Source: an uncultured Streptococcus sp.
Lineage (GTDB): Bacteria > Bacillota > Bacilli > Lactobacillales > Streptococcaceae
NCBI RefSeq assembly: GCF_901875575.1
Contig: NZ_CABFMF010000033.1
Location: 1-64,000, forward strand
Direction of reading: 5' to 3'
DNA length: 64,000 nucleotides
The notes below the pieces were generated by a model that was not told the DNA's origin, ran no database searches, and saw only the letters and a program-made list of their open reading frames with translations. A program made the translations under genes and the position numbers. Position 1 is the first letter of the stretch. Each line of letters begins with the position of its first letter. Below are positions 8,428-20,642 of this stretch, piece by piece.

Positions 8428-9168
8428 ATGGCAACTTATGAAACCTTTGCGGCGGTCTATGATGCGGTCATGGATGATAGTTTATATGATAAATGGACGG
8501 CTTTTTCTCTTCGCCATTTGCCTAAGACCAAGGAGAGAAAGAAACTCTTGGAATTGGCTTGCGGGACAGGTATCCAGTCTGTCCGATTTTCTCAGGCTGG
8601 TTTTGATGTGACTGGGGTTGATTTGAGCGCGGATATGTTGAAGATTGCTGAAAAGAGAGCGGCTTCAGCCAAGCAAAAGATTGATTTTATTGAAGGCAAT
8701 ATGCTGGATTTGTCCAAGGCAGGTCAATATGATTTTGTCACGTGTTACTCGGACTCTGTCTGCTACATGCAGGATGAAGTGGAAGTAGGGGATGTTTTTA
8801 AGGAAGTGTATAATGCCCTTAATGAAGATGGAGTTTTCATCTTTGATGTGCATTCGACCTACCAGACAGACGAGGTCTTCCCGGGTTATTCTTACCATGA
8901 AAATGCGGAAGATTTTGCAATGCTCTGGGATACTTATGAGGATGAAGCACCTCACTCCATCGTCCATGAGCTGACTTTCTTTGTCAAGGAGGCTGACGGT
9001 TCATTTAGTCGTCACGATGAAGTTCATGAGGAGCGAACCTATGAAGTCTTGACCTATGACATTTTGCTGGAACAGGCTGGTTTCAAGTCCTTCAAACTCT
9101 ATGCGGACTTTGAGGACAAGGATCCTACAGAAACCAGCACCCGTTGGTTTTTTGTCGCGCAGAAGTAG
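8428..9168 (+). CDS. Class I SAM-dependent methyltransferase
   Basis: A 246-residue methyltransferase with a Rossmann fold. Motif I is LELACGTGIQSVRF (about 42-55), the acidic ribose-binding motif is VTGVDLS (about 62-68), and EGNMLDL and VTCYSDSVCYM follow. The substrate is not identifiable. I start it at 8428 (MATYETF), where homologues begin; the frame stays open upstream to 8359, but that stretch is the hairpin element. No Shine-Dalgarno sequence precedes 8428, which is odd. It is 9 bases upstream of tmcAL and may share its transcript. Confidence 0.88.
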   Translation: MATYETFAAVYDAVMDDSLYDKWTAFSLRHLPKTKERKKLLELACGTGIQSVRFSQAGFDVTGVDLSADMLKIAEKRAASAKQKIDFIEGNMLDLSKAGQYDFVTCYSDSVCYMQDEVEVGDVFKEVYNALNEDGVFIFDVHSTYQTDEVFPGYSYHENAEDFAMLWDTYEDEAPHSIVHELTFFVKEADGSFSRHDEVHEERTYEVLTYDILLEQAGFKSFKLYADFEDKDPTETSTRWFFVAQK

Positions 9169-9177
9169 GAGATTACT

Positions 9178-10275
9178 ATGACCATCACAGGTATAATTGC
9201 GGAGTTTAATCCTTTTCATAATGGGCATAAATACCTGCTGAATCAGGCAGAGGGGCTGAAAATCGTTGCCATGTCTGGTAATTTCATGCAGCGAGGAGAA
9301 CCTGCTATTGTAGACAGGTGGACACGGGCCCAGATGGCGCTGGGGAATGGAGCGGATCTGGTAGTGGAATTGCCCTTTTTAGTCAGTGTTCAGGCAGCAG
9401 ATTTTTTCGGTCAAGGGGCTGTGGATATCTTGGCTCGGTTGGGTATTGATACCCTAGCCTTTGGGACAGAGGAAGTTCTGGATTATCAAAAAATTGCTGA
9501 CTTATACACAGAGCAAGGTACTGAGATGGAGAAATTTGTGGAAAATCTGCCTGATTCCCTCTCTTATCCCCAGAAAACCCAAGCCATGTGGAAGGAATTT
9601 GCAGGTCTTGATTTTTCTGGCAATACGCCCAATCATGTTCTTGCTCTTGCCTATGCCAAAGCCGTTGCGGGACGCAACATCAAACTGCAGCCAATTCAAC
9701 GTCAGGGAGCAGGTTACCATTCTGTGGATAAGGATGTGGACTTTGCTTCGGCAACAGCCCTCCGTCAGCACCAGAAGGACCAAGATTTTTTAGAACGCTT
9801 TATGCCTTCTGTTGCCCTATTTGAGCAGGCAAGTAAGGTGACCTGGGAAGACTATTTTCCTTTGCTCCGCTATCAAATCTTGTCCAATCCCGACCTAACC
9901 ACCATTTATCAGGTCAATCAGGAAATGGCAGTGCGCATCAAGGATGCCATCAAGACAGCCCAGTCTGTGGAAGAATTGGTCGAGTTAGTGACTACCAAGC
10001 GTTACACCAAAGCGCGTGTCAGACGCCTATTGACCTATATCTTGGTGCAGGCTAGAGAAAATGACTTGCCAGAAGGGATTCATGTTCTTGGCTTTACCGA
10101 AAAAGGTAGACAACACCTCAAGTCTCTGAAAGGGCAGGTCGATCTAGTCAGCCGAATTGGCAAAGAACCTTGGGATGCTATGACTCAAAAGGCAGACCAG
10201 ATTTACCAACTGGGAAATTCAGGTGTAGTAGAGCAGAATTTTGGAAGAGTACCGATTAGAATAGAAACAAACTAA
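9178..10275 (+). CDS. tmcAL: tRNA(Met) cytidine acetate ligase TmcAL
   Basis: A 365-residue protein of the former UPF0348/YlbM family. Bacillus TmcAL activates acetate with ATP and makes N4-acetylcytidine at the wobble position of elongator tRNA-Met. The nucleotidyltransferase-like ATP motif [11 protein letters not shown] lies at residues 7-17, followed by [17 protein letters not shown]. Full length. A TAGGAG site precedes the ATG, and an intrinsic terminator follows the stop. Confidence 0.92.
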   Translation: MTITGIIAEFNPFHNGHKYLLNQAEGLKIVAMSGNFMQRGEPAIVDRWTRAQMALGNGADLVVELPFLVSVQAADFFGQGAVDILARLGIDTLAFGTEEVLDYQKIADLYTEQGTEMEKFVENLPDSLSYPQKTQAMWKEFAGLDFSGNTPNHVLALAYAKAVAGRNIKLQPIQRQGAGYHSVDKDVDFASATALRQHQKDQDFLERFMPSVALFEQASKVTWEDYFPLLRYQILSNPDLTTIYQVNQEMAVRIKDAIKTAQSVEELVELVTTKRYTKARVRRLLTYILVQARENDLPEGIHVLGFTEKGRQHLKSLKGQVDLVSRIGKEPWDAMTQKADQIYQLGNSGVVEQNFGRVPIRIETN

Positions 10276-10303
10276 GTCTACTGAAAAGTAGGCTTTTTTA
10301 ATT
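10275..10303 (+). terminator. Terminator of tmcAL
   Basis: AGTCTAC (10275-10281) pairs with GTAGGCT (10288-10294), followed by a T run. Confidence 0.75.
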
Positions 10304-10475
10304 TTTGCTGTCATTACGGATTCTAACCAATAAATATTATTCTAATAAATTTAGGTGCCTAAACTCCAATTTTCTCCAAAACATATTCTATTTTAGGTTT
10401 GTGAAAATCACTTTTTTATGGTAGAATATTAAAGAATGTATGTCATTCATAATAAAAATTAAATGAGGTAAAAAC

Positions 10476-12089
10476 ATGGAAATCATGTCGATTGCGATTG
10501 CTGTTTTTGCCGTCATCATTGGTTTAGTAATTGGGTATGTCAGCATCTCAGCTAAGATGAAATCATCTAAAGAAGCTGCAGAGTTGATGCTTTTAAATGC
10601 TGAACAAGAAGCAACTAATTTACGTGGGCAAGCTGAACGAGAAGCGGATTTATTGGTTAATGAAGCTAAACGTGAAAGCAAGTCTCTTAAAAAAGAAGCA
10701 CTATTGGAGGCCAAAGAGGAAGCCAGAAAATACCGCGAAGAAGTGGACGCCGAATTCAAATCAGAGCGTCAAGAACTGAAACAAATCGAAAGTCGTTTGA
10801 CGGAGCGAGCTACCAGCCTTGACCGTAAAGACGATAATTTGACGAGTAAAGAACAAACACTTGAACAAAAAGAACAAAGTATTTCTGATAGAGCAAAAAA
10901 CCTTGATGAACGTGAAGAGCAATTAGAGGAAGTCGAAAGACAAAAAGAAGCTGAACTAGAGCGTATTGGTGCCCTGTCTCAGGCAGAAGCACGAGATATT
11001 ATCCTAGCTCAGACAGAGGAAAACTTGACCAAGGAGATTGCCAGTCGTATTCGTGAGGCTGAGCAAGAGGTCAAGGAACGTTCTGATAAAATGGCCAAGG
11101 ACATTCTTGTTCAAGCTATGCAACGTATTGCTGGTGAATATGTAGCGGAGTCAACAAACTCAACAGTTCATCTGCCAGATGATACTATGAAGGGACGCAT
11201 TATTGGTCGTGAAGGTCGTAACATTCGTACCTTTGAAAGTTTGACAGGGGTTGATGTGATTATCGACGATACACCAGAAGTAGTGACCTTGTCAGGATTT
11301 GATCCGATTCGTCGCGAGATTGCCCGTATGACTATGGAAATGTTGCTCAAGGATGGTCGTATTCACCCAGCTCGTATCGAAGAGTTGGTTGAGAAAAACC
11401 GTCAAGAGATTGACAATAAGATCCGTGAATACGGTGAGGCTGCCGCCTATGAAATTGGGGCGCCAAACCTTCATCCAGACTTGATGAAGATTATGGGACG
11501 TTTGCAGTTCCGTACTTCTTATGGACAAAATGTCTTGCGCCATTCGATTGAAGTTGCTAAGCTGGCTGGTATTATGGCCAGCGAGCTTGGTGAGAATGCG
11601 GCTCTTGCCCGTCGTGCTGGATTCCTTCACGATATCGGAAAAGCCATTGACCGCGAGGTTGAAGGTAGCCACGTTGAAATCGGTATGGAATTGGCTCGCA
11701 AGTATAAGGAACACCCAGTTGTGGTCAATACGATTGCTAGCCACCACGGTGATGTCGAAGCAGAAAGTGTCATTGCAGTGATTGTTGCTGCAGCAGATGC
11801 CTTGAGTGCGGCTCGTCCAGGTGCTCGTAGTGAATCTCTTGAAAGCTATATCAAGCGTCTCCATGATTTGGAAGAAATTGCTAACGGCTTTGAAGGAGTA
11901 CAAACTAGCTTTGCCCTTCAAGCAGGACGTGAAATCCGCATCATGGTCAATCCAGGACAAATCAAGGACGACAAAGTCACAATCTTGGCTCACAAAGTTC
12001 GTGAGAAAATTGAAAACAATCTCGATTATCCAGGGAATATCAAGGTAACCGTGATTCGTGAACTTCGTGCAGTAGATTATGCTAAATAA
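10476..12089 (+). CDS. rny: Ribonuclease Y
   Basis: A 537-residue membrane-anchored endoribonuclease that starts mRNA decay. Order: one membrane helix (about 3-23), a long charged coiled coil (about 28-190), a KH domain with [12 protein letters not shown] (about 228-239), then an HD domain with [10 protein letters not shown] (about 385-394). All family parts are present and the length is normal. GAGGT lies 8 bases before the ATG. A TAGAAT -10 box (about 10423) lies upstream. It is followed by a terminator, so it is likely transcribed alone. Confidence 0.97.
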   Translation: MEIMSIAIAVFAVIIGLVIGYVSISAKMKSSKEAAELMLLNAEQEATNLRGQAEREADLLVNEAKRESKSLKKEALLEAKEEARKYREEVDAEFKSERQELKQIESRLTERATSLDRKDDNLTSKEQTLEQKEQSISDRAKNLDEREEQLEEVERQKEAELERIGALSQAEARDIILAQTEENLTKEIASRIREAEQEVKERSDKMAKDILVQAMQRIAGEYVAESTNSTVHLPDDTMKGRIIGREGRNIRTFESLTGVDVIIDDTPEVVTLSGFDPIRREIARMTMEMLLKDGRIHPARIEELVEKNRQEIDNKIREYGEAAAYEIGAPNLHPDLMKIMGRLQFRTSYGQNVLRHSIEVAKLAGIMASELGENAALARRAGFLHDIGKAIDREVEGSHVEIGMELARKYKEHPVVVNTIASHHGDVEAESVIAVIVAAADALSAARPGARSESLESYIKRLHDLEEIANGFEGVQTSFALQAGREIRIMVNPGQIKDDKVTILAHKVREKIENNLDYPGNIKVTVIRELRAVDYAK

Positions 12090-12095
12090 ATAAGA

Positions 12096-12125
12096 AAGAG
12101 CAGTTGAAAAATTACTGCTTTTTTG
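12096..12125 (+). terminator. Terminator of rny
   Basis: AGCAGT (12099-12104) pairs with ACTGCT (12114-12119), followed by TTTTTT. Confidence 0.75.
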
Positions 12126-12212
12126 TTACACTAGATAGAAAGACTGTAGAAGGATAGTTTGTGTAAAATGCTACTATCTGAAGGAAAATTTTATTTTATT
12201 TTTACAGACTGA

Positions 12213-12854
<642 letters not shown>

Positions 12855-12878
12855 AATTTAGAAAATAGGTACAAGCAA

Positions 12879-13193
12879 ATGATGTTAAAACCCTCTATTG
12901 ATACCTTGCTCGACAAGGTTCCTTCAAAATATTCACTCGTAATCTTGGAAGCAAAACGTGCCCACGAATTGGAAGCAGGTGCGCCAGCAACTCAAGGTTT
13001 TAAGTCTGAAAAATCAACTCTTCGCGCTTTAGAAGAAATCGAATCAGGAAACGTTACAATTCACCCAGATCCAGAAGGAAAACGTGAAGCAGTGCGTCGC
13101 CGTATCGAAGAAGAAAAACGCCGCAAAGAAGAAGAAGAAAAGAAAATCAAAGAGCAAATCGCTAAAGAAAAAGAAGATGGTGAAAAAATTTAA
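12879..13193 (+). CDS. rpoZ: RNA polymerase omega subunit
   Basis: A 104-residue RpoZ, which helps assemble the beta-prime subunit into RNA polymerase. The core reads [19 protein letters not shown] with AKRAHEL and a long [13 protein letters not shown] tail, as in streptococci. Two ATG codons sit side by side at 12879 and 12882; the second may be used. The SD sequence is weak. It lies 24 bases after gmk. Confidence 0.95.
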
Positions 13194-13257
13194 GGTTGGG
13201 GGGACTCAATCTTATTTTTTCTATTGCAAGAATGGACTGACAGGAGGAGGTGAGAAG

Positions 13258-15654
13258 ATGGCTATAGCCAAGATTATCGTAGATGTACCCTTGATGCAGA
13301 CGGACCAGCCCTATAGTTATAGGATTCCTGAGGAATTTGAGGGAATGCTGGAAGTAGGGATGCGGGTTCATGTTCCCTTTGGTAAGGGAAATCGCCTGAT
13401 TCAAGGGATTGTTCTTAGTTTGGAGTCTCAATCAGATGAGGAAGAGGCAAATCAAGATTTAAAAGATGTTGCTGAGGTGTTGGATTTTTCTCCTGTTCTC
13501 ACGCAAGAACAACTCTGGCTGGCTGAGGAATTACGCAAGTCTGTCTTCTCCTACAAAATTTCCATCCTCAAGGCCATGCTACCAGGATTTCTGAACTCCA
13601 GCTATGACAAGATTCTCTATCCTCTGGAAGGTCTGAGTCAGGAAGACCGAGATCGTTTGTTTGGTTCAGAAAATTCGCTAGCCTTTTCTTCTCTAGATTT
13701 AGGTAAGCAAGCTGAAATGATGCGTTTGACTAGAAAAGGCCTGCTTGGTCTGGAATATCAGGCGATTGATCAAAAGAAGGTCAAGACCCAGTCTTGGTAT
13801 GAGGTGAATCTTGCTCAATTAGAAGGTGTTGAAATATCTGCGCGTGCCAAGAAAAAGTTGGAATTGAGAGATCACTTGCTTTCTCATCCTGAGAGTGCTT
13901 CCTTGGCTAGTTTGTTAGAGTCCTACTCGCGGGAGCAAGTCAACTTCTTTGTAGAACAAGGTGCTGTTACTATAGTCCAAAAGGAAGTTCAACGCTCGGC
14001 TGCTTATTTTGAAGGCATTGAGGCAAGTAGACCTTTGGAACTGAATCCAGAACAAATACAGGCGCGTGATGCGGTTGTGAGTGCTATTGGCAGTCATCAG
14101 CCTCCCTTCCTCCTTCAAGGGATTACAGGAAGTGGGAAGACCGAGGTTTACTTGCAGACTATCCAAGGAGCCTTGGAAAAGGGCAAGACAGCTATTTTGC
14201 TGGTACCTGAGATTTCCCTGACACCTCAGATGACGGAGCGTTTTATCGCTCGTTTTGGAGACAAGGTGGCCATTCTTCACTCAGGCCTGTCTAATGGTGA
14301 AAAGTATGATGAATGGCGCAAGGTGGAACGTGGTGATGCTCAGGTTGTTGTTGGCGCCAGATCGGCCATCTTTGCTCCGCTAAAAAATCTGGGTGTCATA
14401 ATTATCGATGAGGAGCATGAAGCGACTTATAAGCAGGACAGTAATCCCCGTTACCATGCCAGAGAGGTTGCTATTCTAAGGTCCCAGTATAATCAAGCAG
14501 CTTTGGTACTTGGTTCAGCAACTCCTAGTCTGGAAAGCCGTGCTCGCGCTGGCAAAGGTGTCTATCAACACTTATGTCTGACCCAACGTGCCAATCCTTT
14601 GGCTAGGATCCCTGAGGTTCAAGTAATTGACTTTCGAGACTATATAGGACAAAATGAGACGTCAAACTTTACGCCACCTTTGTTAGAAGCTATTCAGGAC
14701 CGTTTGGCTAAAAAAGAGCAGGTGGTTCTCATGCTCAATCGTCGTGGTTATTCTAGCTTTGTCATGTGTCGGGAGTGTGGAACTGTGGATACCTGTCCCA
14801 ACTGTGACATTTCCCTGACCTTACACATGGATACAAAGAACATGAATTGCCATTATTGTGGTTTTTCGAAGGACATTCCTCAAGCCTGTCCTAACTGTAA
14901 GAGCCGAAGCATTCGTTACTATGGGACGGGAACTCAGAAGGCTTATGATGAGCTGGCAGAATTCTTTCCCCAGGCTCGTATTTTGCGGATGGATGTGGAC
15001 ACGACTCGTAAGAAAGGTAGTCACCAATCTCTTCTTGACCAGTTTGGTCAAGGGGAAGCGGATATCTTGCTAGGTACTCAGATGATTGCCAAGGGATTGG
15101 ATTTTCCAAATGTGACCTTAGTCGGAGTGCTCAATGCGGATACAGCCTTGAATCTGCCTGATTTCCGTTCTTCTGAGAGAACCTTCCAGCTCTTGACTCA
15201 GGTGGCAGGTCGTGCAGGTCGAGCTGAAAAAGCTGGTCAGGTTTTAATCCAGTCCTATAATCCGCAGCACTATGCTATACGATTTGCCAAGGATCAGAAC
15301 TACGAAGGTTTTTATGCCTATGAAATGGGAATTAGACGACAACTCGGCTATCCGCCTTACTATTTCACCATTGGCATTACCCTTTCTCACAAGAAAGAAG
15401 AAGAGGTGGTCAAACGAGCCTATGAAGTTATGAACATTTTGCGCTCAGGCTTGTCAGATACCAGTCACATTCTCGGGCCAACGCCAAAACCTATTGCTCG
15501 TACCCACAACCTCTATCATTATCAGATTTTAATTAAATACCGTTTAGAAGATGAGCTGGGGCCGACTCTAAATCAGGTCTTGACCTTGACTCAAGAACGG
15601 GAAAATAGTGAGCTCCGTCTCAGCATTGACCATGAGCCACAGCAATTTTTATAA
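13258..15654 (+). CDS. priA: Primosomal replication restart helicase PriA
   Basis: A 798-residue superfamily 2 helicase that reloads the replisome at stalled forks. An N-terminal fork-binding domain (about 1-200) is followed by the Walker A GITGSGKTEVY (about 288-298), the Walker B IIIDEEHE (about 381-388), a zinc-binding insert with CRECGTVDTC and CPNC and later CHYC/CPNC pairs (about 504-550), and a helicase C-terminal domain. The frame is open back to 13084 inside rpoZ, but AGGAGGTGA immediately before 13258 fixes the start there. Confidence 0.97.
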   Translation: MAIAKIIVDVPLMQTDQPYSYRIPEEFEGMLEVGMRVHVPFGKGNRLIQGIVLSLESQSDEEEANQDLKDVAEVLDFSPVLTQEQLWLAEELRKSVFSYKISILKAMLPGFLNSSYDKILYPLEGLSQEDRDRLFGSENSLAFSSLDLGKQAEMMRLTRKGLLGLEYQAIDQKKVKTQSWYEVNLAQLEGVEISARAKKKLELRDHLLSHPESASLASLLESYSREQVNFFVEQGAVTIVQKEVQRSAAYFEGIEASRPLELNPEQIQARDAVVSAIGSHQPPFLLQGITGSGKTEVYLQTIQGALEKGKTAILLVPEISLTPQMTERFIARFGDKVAILHSGLSNGEKYDEWRKVERGDAQVVVGARSAIFAPLKNLGVIIIDEEHEATYKQDSNPRYHAREVAILRSQYNQAALVLGSATPSLESRARAGKGVYQHLCLTQRANPLARIPEVQVIDFRDYIGQNETSNFTPPLLEAIQDRLAKKEQVVLMLNRRGYSSFVMCRECGTVDTCPNCDISLTLHMDTKNMNCHYCGFSKDIPQACPNCKSRSIRYYGTGTQKAYDELAEFFPQARILRMDVDTTRKKGSHQSLLDQFGQGEADILLGTQMIAKGLDFPNVTLVGVLNADTALNLPDFRSSERTFQLLTQVAGRAGRAEKAGQVLIQSYNPQHYAIRFAKDQNYEGFYAYEMGIRRQLGYPPYYFTIGITLSHKKEEEVVKRAYEVMNILRSGLSDTSHILGPTPKPIARTHNLYHYQILIKYRLEDELGPTLNQVLTLTQERENSELRLSIDHEPQQFL

Positions 15655-15666
15655 GAAGGAGAAGAT

Positions 15667-16602
15667 ATGACAAAATTAATCTTTATGGGGACCCCCGACT
15701 TTTCAGCAACAGTTTTAAAAGGGCTTTTGACAGATGACCGTTACGAAATTCTAGCCGTTGTGACCCAGCCAGACCGTGCTGTTGGTCGTAAAAAAGTTAT
15801 TCAAGAAACCCCAGTCAAGCAGGCTGCTAAAGAAGCTGGTCTTCCTATCTACCAACCTGAAAAACTATCTGGAAGTCCAGAGATGGAAACTATTATGAAG
15901 CTAGGAGCAGATGGAATTGTGACTGCTGCTTTTGGCCAGTTTCTTCCAAGTAAACTCCTTGATAGCATGGACTTTGCGGTCAACGTTCACGCGTCACTCC
16001 TTCCTAAACACCGTGGTGGTGCGCCTATCCATTATGCCTTGATTCAAGGGGATGAGGAAGCTGGTGTGACCATTATGGAAATGGTGAAGGAAATGGATGC
16101 AGGGGATATGATTTCTCGTCGCAGTATTTCTATCACAGATGAGGATAATGTCGGCACCTTGTTTGAGAAATTAGCTCTTGTTGGTCGTGATTTGCTTTTG
16201 GACACTTTGCCTGCCTACATTGCTGGTGACATCAAACCTGAACCGCAGGATCCAAGTCAGGTTACTTTCTCGCCAAACATCAAGCCAGAGGAAGAAAAGT
16301 TAGATTGGACTAAAAGCAATCGTCAACTTTTCAACCAAATTCGTGGTATGAACCCGTGGCCTGTTGCCCATACATTTTTGAAGGGTGAACGCTTTAAAAT
16401 TTATGAAGCTCAAGCAGTAGAAGGTAAAGGTTTTCCAGGGGAAATCCTTTCAATCGGCAAGAAGGAATTGATTCTAGCTACCGGAGAAGGGGCCCTTTCT
16501 CTCAAACAAGTTCAACCAGCAGGAAAACCTAAGATGGATATTGCTTCTTTCCTAAACGGTGTTGGGCGCACATTGACAGTAGGAGAAAAATTTGGTGACT
16601 AA
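15667..16602 (+). CDS. fmt: Methionyl-tRNA formyltransferase
   Basis: A 311-residue enzyme that formylates initiator Met-tRNA using 10-formyl-tetrahydrofolate. The catalytic signature [14 protein letters not shown] (about 110-123) is intact and is preceded by FGQFLP. The C-terminal OB-like domain begins near 210. AGAAGGAG precedes the ATG. Its last 8 bases overlap the rsmB start, so the two are translationally coupled. Confidence 0.97.
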   Translation: MTKLIFMGTPDFSATVLKGLLTDDRYEILAVVTQPDRAVGRKKVIQETPVKQAAKEAGLPIYQPEKLSGSPEMETIMKLGADGIVTAAFGQFLPSKLLDSMDFAVNVHASLLPKHRGGAPIHYALIQGDEEAGVTIMEMVKEMDAGDMISRRSISITDEDNVGTLFEKLALVGRDLLLDTLPAYIAGDIKPEPQDPSQVTFSPNIKPEEEKLDWTKSNRQLFNQIRGMNPWPVAHTFLKGERFKIYEAQAVEGKGFPGEILSIGKKELILATGEGALSLKQVQPAGKPKMDIASFLNGVGRTLTVGEKFGD

Positions 16603-17908
16603 AATAGAAACGGCAAGAAGTGTTGCTCTTGAGGTGCTCGAAGATGTCTTTATCCACCAAGCCTACTCAAATATTGCTTTAAATAAACACCTCAAAGGGA
16701 GCCAACTCTCACCTACAGATAAGGGATTGATAACAGAACTAGTCTATGGAACAGTAGCTCGCAAGCTTACTTTAGAATGGTACCTATCCCATTTCATCGA
16801 AGACAGGGATAAATTGGATAGCTGGATTTACTTTTTGCTCCTCCTAAGTGCTTATCAACTCAAATATTTGGACAAGGTTCCTGATCATGCCGTCGTAAAT
16901 GAAGCAGTAGAATTAGCAAAATCTCGTAAAAAAGGTAGTGAAAAGCTAGTCAATGCTGTTTTACGTCGTATTCTACGAGAAGGATGGCCAGATATTGCCA
17001 GCATCAAACGTAAAAACAAGCGTGACTCCATCGCCTATTCCCTTCCGGTTTGGCTAATTTCTAAACTAAAGGAAGAATACGGAGAGGAGCGAGCGCAGGC
17101 TATTTTTGAAAGCCTCTTGGTGCGTAACAAAGCCAGCATTCGTGTAACAGATCTAGGACGAAAAGAGGAAATCCAAGCCTTGTTGGAGGCCAGTACTTCA
17201 TCCTTGTCTCCTTCTGGTCTGGTTAAGGAGCAAGGGAATTTTGCTGCGAGTGATTTGTTTGCAGAGGGAGTCATCACTATCCAAGATGAGTCTAGTCAAT
17301 TAGTGGCACCAACTCTTGACTTACAGGGTGATGAAATGGTTCTAGATGCTTGTGCAGCTCCGGGTGGGAAAACAGCCCATATAGCCTCTTATCTCACGAC
17401 AGGTCAGGTTACTGCTCTGGACTTGTACGACCATAAGTTGGAATTAATCCAAAAAAATGCAGAGCGTTTAGGTGTGGCAAACTGTGTCCAAACCCAAAAG
17501 CTTGATGCCAGAAAGGTGCATGAGTTTTTTGGTCAGGATTCATTTGATAAGATTTTGGTGGATGCTCCCTGTTCAGGAATCGGTCTTCTGCGCCGCAAAC
17601 CAGACATCAAATATAACAAAGAAACAGCAGATTTCGCGTCCTTACAGGAAATTCAGCTGGAAATATTAGGTAGTGTTTGTCAAACACTACGTAAAGGTGG
17701 TATAATAACTTATAGTACCTGTACTATCGTCTCTGAAGAGAACTTTCAAGTCGTTCAGGCATTTTTAGAAAAACACCCCGACTTTGAGCAGGTAAAACTA
17801 GAACATGAATGCAAGGATATCTTGAAGGATGGTTGTATTCTCATTACACCAGAATTGTATGGAAGTGATGGATTCTTCATCAGCCAATTTCGTAAGATAT
17901 CGGATTAG
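16595..17908 (+). CDS. rsmB: 16S rRNA (cytosine-967-C5) methyltransferase RsmB
   Basis: A 437-residue RsmB/SunL protein. An N-terminal NusB-like RNA-binding domain (about 1-130) precedes the methyltransferase domain, with [14 protein letters not shown] (SAM motif I, about 250), the catalytic [15 protein letters not shown] and YSTCT. The start is taken as GTG 16595 (MTKIETARS), inside the end of fmt, with TAGGAG a few bases upstream; the adjacent TTG 16592 is the alternative. It belongs to the fmt-phpP-stkP run. Confidence 0.94.
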   Translation: MTKIETARSVALEVLEDVFIHQAYSNIALNKHLKGSQLSPTDKGLITELVYGTVARKLTLEWYLSHFIEDRDKLDSWIYFLLLLSAYQLKYLDKVPDHAVVNEAVELAKSRKKGSEKLVNAVLRRILREGWPDIASIKRKNKRDSIAYSLPVWLISKLKEEYGEERAQAIFESLLVRNKASIRVTDLGRKEEIQALLEASTSSLSPSGLVKEQGNFAASDLFAEGVITIQDESSQLVAPTLDLQGDEMVLDACAAPGGKTAHIASYLTTGQVTALDLYDHKLELIQKNAERLGVANCVQTQKLDARKVHEFFGQDSFDKILVDAPCSGIGLLRRKPDIKYNKETADFASLQEIQLEILGSVCQTLRKGGIITYSTCTIVSEENFQVVQAFLEKHPDFEQVKLEHECKDILKDGCILITPELYGSDGFFISQFRKISD

Positions 17909-17922
17909 GAAGGAACTGACAT

Positions 17923-18663
17923 ATGGAAATTTCAATATTAACGGATGTTGGTCAAAAACGAACAAATAACCAAGACTATGTCAACCATTACGTCAACAGA
18001 GCAGGTCGTACTATGATTATACTGGCTGACGGCATGGGAGGACACCGTGCTGGAAATATCGCTAGTGAAATGACGGTTACAGATTTAGGCATTGCTTGGG
18101 TAGATACGCAAATTGATACTATCAACGAAGTTCGTGAATGGTTTGCTCATTTCCTAGAAGTAGAAAACCAAAAGATTCACCAGATGGGACAAGACGAAGC
18201 CTATAGAGGAATGGGAACGACGCTTGAAGCGCTTGCCATTATTGATAACCAGGCAATCTATGCTCATATTGGAGACTCTCGTATTGGTTTAGTTCGTGGA
18301 GAAGAATACAAACAGTTGACTAGTGATCATTCTCTTGTGAATGAACTGCTAAAAGCTGGACAATTGACGCCAGAAGAAGCAGCAAGTCATCCACAGAAAA
18401 ATATCATTACTCAGTCTATCGGACAAAAAGATGAAATTCAACCTGACTTTGGTATAGTGACTCTGGAAATGGGTGATTATCTCTTGCTTAACAGTGATGG
18501 TTTGACTAATATGATCTCAGGAAGCGAAATTAGTGATATTGTGACGAGCGATATTTCTTTGGCAGATAAAACGGCGACACTTATCCGTTTTGCTAACAAG
18601 GCAGGAGGTTTAGACAACATTACGGTTGCCCTTGTTTCTATGAACGAGGAGGCGACAGAATGA
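17923..18663 (+). CDS. phpP: PP2C-type Ser/Thr protein phosphatase PhpP (Stp)
   Basis: A 246-residue PPM phosphatase that reverses StkP phosphorylation of division and cell wall proteins. Metal-binding motifs are all present: DGMGGHRAG (about 37-45), GDSRIG (about 127), [10 protein letters not shown] and GGLDNITV near the end. GGAAGGA precedes the ATG. The last four bases overlap the stkP start (ATGA), giving the usual coupled kinase-phosphatase pair. Confidence 0.95.
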   Translation: MEISILTDVGQKRTNNQDYVNHYVNRAGRTMIILADGMGGHRAGNIASEMTVTDLGIAWVDTQIDTINEVREWFAHFLEVENQKIHQMGQDEAYRGMGTTLEALAIIDNQAIYAHIGDSRIGLVRGEEYKQLTSDHSLVNELLKAGQLTPEEAASHPQKNIITQSIGQKDEIQPDFGIVTLEMGDYLLLNSDGLTNMISGSEISDIVTSDISLADKTATLIRFANKAGGLDNITVALVSMNEEATE

Positions 18664-20549
18664 TCCAAATCGGCAAGATTTTTGCCGGGCGGTACAGGAT
18701 TGTGAAACAAATTGGTCGAGGAGGCATGGCAGATGTCTATTTGGCCAAGGATTTAATTCTAGATGGGGAAGAAGTGGCAGTTAAGGTCCTTAGGACCAAT
18801 TACCAGACAGACCCGATAGCTGTAGCTCGTTTTCAGCGGGAAGCAAAAGCTATGGCAGATCTAGACCATCCTCATATCGTTCGGATAACAGATATCGGTG
18901 AGGAAGATGGTCAACAGTACCTAACAATGGAGTATGTAGCAGGACTTGACCTCAAGCGTTATATAAAAGAACATCATCCTCTTTCAAATCAAGAAGCTGT
19001 TCGAATTATGGGACAAATTCTATTAGCCATGCGTTTGGCTCATACTAGAGGAATTGTACACCGTGATTTGAAACCTCAAAATATCCTATTGACACCAGAT
19101 GGAACTGCTAAGGTTACTGACTTTGGTATTGCAGTAGCCTTTGCAGAAACAAGCTTGACGCAAACCAATTCAATGCTTGGATCTGTGCATTATTTGTCAC
19201 CTGAGCAGGCGCGTGGTTCAAAAGCGACTGTGCAGAGTGATATTTATGCCATGGGGATTATTTTCTATGAAATGCTGACTGGCCATATCCCTTATGATGG
19301 GGATAGTGCGGTTACCATCGCTCTTCAGCATTTCCAAAAACCACTTCCGTCGGTAATTGAAGAAAATCCATCGGTGCCTCAGGCTTTAGAAAATGTAGTT
19401 ATCAAGGCAACGGCTAAAAAATTGACAGATCGTTACCAGTCTGCAGCAGAAATGTATGTGGACTTGTCTAGTAGTTTGTCTTATAATCGTCGAAGTGAAC
19501 CTAAACTAGTATTTAATGACACTAACAAGTCTGATACTAAGTCCTTACCTAAGGTTCCACAAAGTACTTTGACTGCTATTCCAAAACCTCAAATTCAAAA
19601 TTCGAAACCACAACCTAATAAGGTACCACCACAGCAGACCCCTGCTGAAGAATATGTAGAAAAACCTGTAAAAAAACGCAAGTTTAGATTTCGTTATTTG
19701 ATACTTTTAGCAACGATCGGACTGATTGCAGCTTCTCTGATGTGGATTTTATCTAGAACTCCAGCTACAGTAGAGATTCCAAATGTAGTAGGTAAGACTG
19801 TTGCAGAAGCAAAGGAAACACTAAAAAAGGCCAATTTTGAAATTGGTGAGGAGAAAACAGAGGGCAGTGAAACAGTCGAAGAGGGAAAAATAATTCGAAC
19901 AGATCCTGATGCAGGAGCAGGTCGAAAAGAAGGTACGAAAATTAATTTGATTGTCTCCTCAGGTAAACAATCTTTCCAAATAGGTAATTACATTGGGAAA
20001 AAATCAACAGATGTCATAGCTGACCTTAAGCAGCAGAAAGTTCCTGAAAATCTGATTAAGATTGAGGAAGAAGAATCGAATGATAGTGAGGTTGGAACAG
20101 TTCTCAGACAAACTCCGCCAGCTGGAACAACTTATGATTTAACAAAGGCTTCAGCAATTACTTTGACGGTTGCTAAGAAGGTAACAAGTGTGCCTATGCC
20201 AAGTTATATAGGCTCAAGCCTAGAGTTCACTAAGAATAATCTTATCCAAATTGTGGGTGTTAAAGAAGCTAATATTGAAGTAGTAGAGGTTTCGACAGCA
20301 CCTCTAGGTACAGCTGAAGGTACAGTTCTGGAACAAAATCCAAAAGTAGGTGAAAAAGTTGATCTGAACAAGACACGGATCAAGATCTCAATTTATAAAC
20401 CAAAAACTCCTGTTGGAAATTCATCATCCAATCCTTCACAACGTAGAAATCAAAGTTCTACTACTGGAGGTGTCAATCGAGAAAACCAACAAGGGACTAA
20501 TTCTGTTCTTATTCAACCAAATGGAGATGGAAACCAAGAGAATCCATAA
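18660..20549 (+). CDS. stkP: PASTA-domain serine/threonine protein kinase StkP
   Basis: A 629-residue transmembrane kinase that coordinates septal wall synthesis and division. The kinase domain has IGRGGMADV (18-26), Lys42, HRDLKPQN (about 134-141) and DFG (about 154). A Pro/Lys-rich juxtamembrane linker and one membrane helix (about 345-366) follow. The extracellular part holds three PASTA repeats (about 372-438, 439-512, 513-588) and a Ser/Asn/Gln-rich tail. Pneumococcal StkP as I recall it has four PASTA repeats and 659 residues; this one lacks an inner repeat. A terminator follows at 20558. Confidence 0.95.
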   Translation: MIQIGKIFAGRYRIVKQIGRGGMADVYLAKDLILDGEEVAVKVLRTNYQTDPIAVARFQREAKAMADLDHPHIVRITDIGEEDGQQYLTMEYVAGLDLKRYIKEHHPLSNQEAVRIMGQILLAMRLAHTRGIVHRDLKPQNILLTPDGTAKVTDFGIAVAFAETSLTQTNSMLGSVHYLSPEQARGSKATVQSDIYAMGIIFYEMLTGHIPYDGDSAVTIALQHFQKPLPSVIEENPSVPQALENVVIKATAKKLTDRYQSAAEMYVDLSSSLSYNRRSEPKLVFNDTNKSDTKSLPKVPQSTLTAIPKPQIQNSKPQPNKVPPQQTPAEEYVEKPVKKRKFRFRYLILLATIGLIAASLMWILSRTPATVEIPNVVGKTVAEAKETLKKANFEIGEEKTEGSETVEEGKIIRTDPDAGAGRKEGTKINLIVSSGKQSFQIGNYIGKKSTDVIADLKQQKVPENLIKIEEEESNDSEVGTVLRQTPPAGTTYDLTKASAITLTVAKKVTSVPMPSYIGSSLEFTKNNLIQIVGVKEANIEVVEVSTAPLGTAEGTVLEQNPKVGEKVDLNKTRIKISIYKPKTPVGNSSSNPSQRRNQSSTTGGVNRENQQGTNSVLIQPNGDGNQENP

Positions 20550-20557
20550 AACTAATC

Positions 20558-20592
20558 CAATCTTTGTCATAATTTCGTGACAAAGATTTTTT
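20558..20592 (+). terminator. Terminator of the phpP-stkP operon
   Basis: AATCTTTGTCA (20559-20569) pairs with TGACAAAGATT (20578-20588), followed by a T run. Confidence 0.8.
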
Positions 20593-20642
20593 TGATTCAG
20601 GATTTGTGATAAAATAGAAGGAGTGAATACAAGGAGGGAAGC

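Noticed and set aside
10350..10363. TTTAGG-TG-CCTAAA dyad upstream of rny as an operator
   Set aside because: A single short dyad far from the -10 box; too weak to call without other sites.
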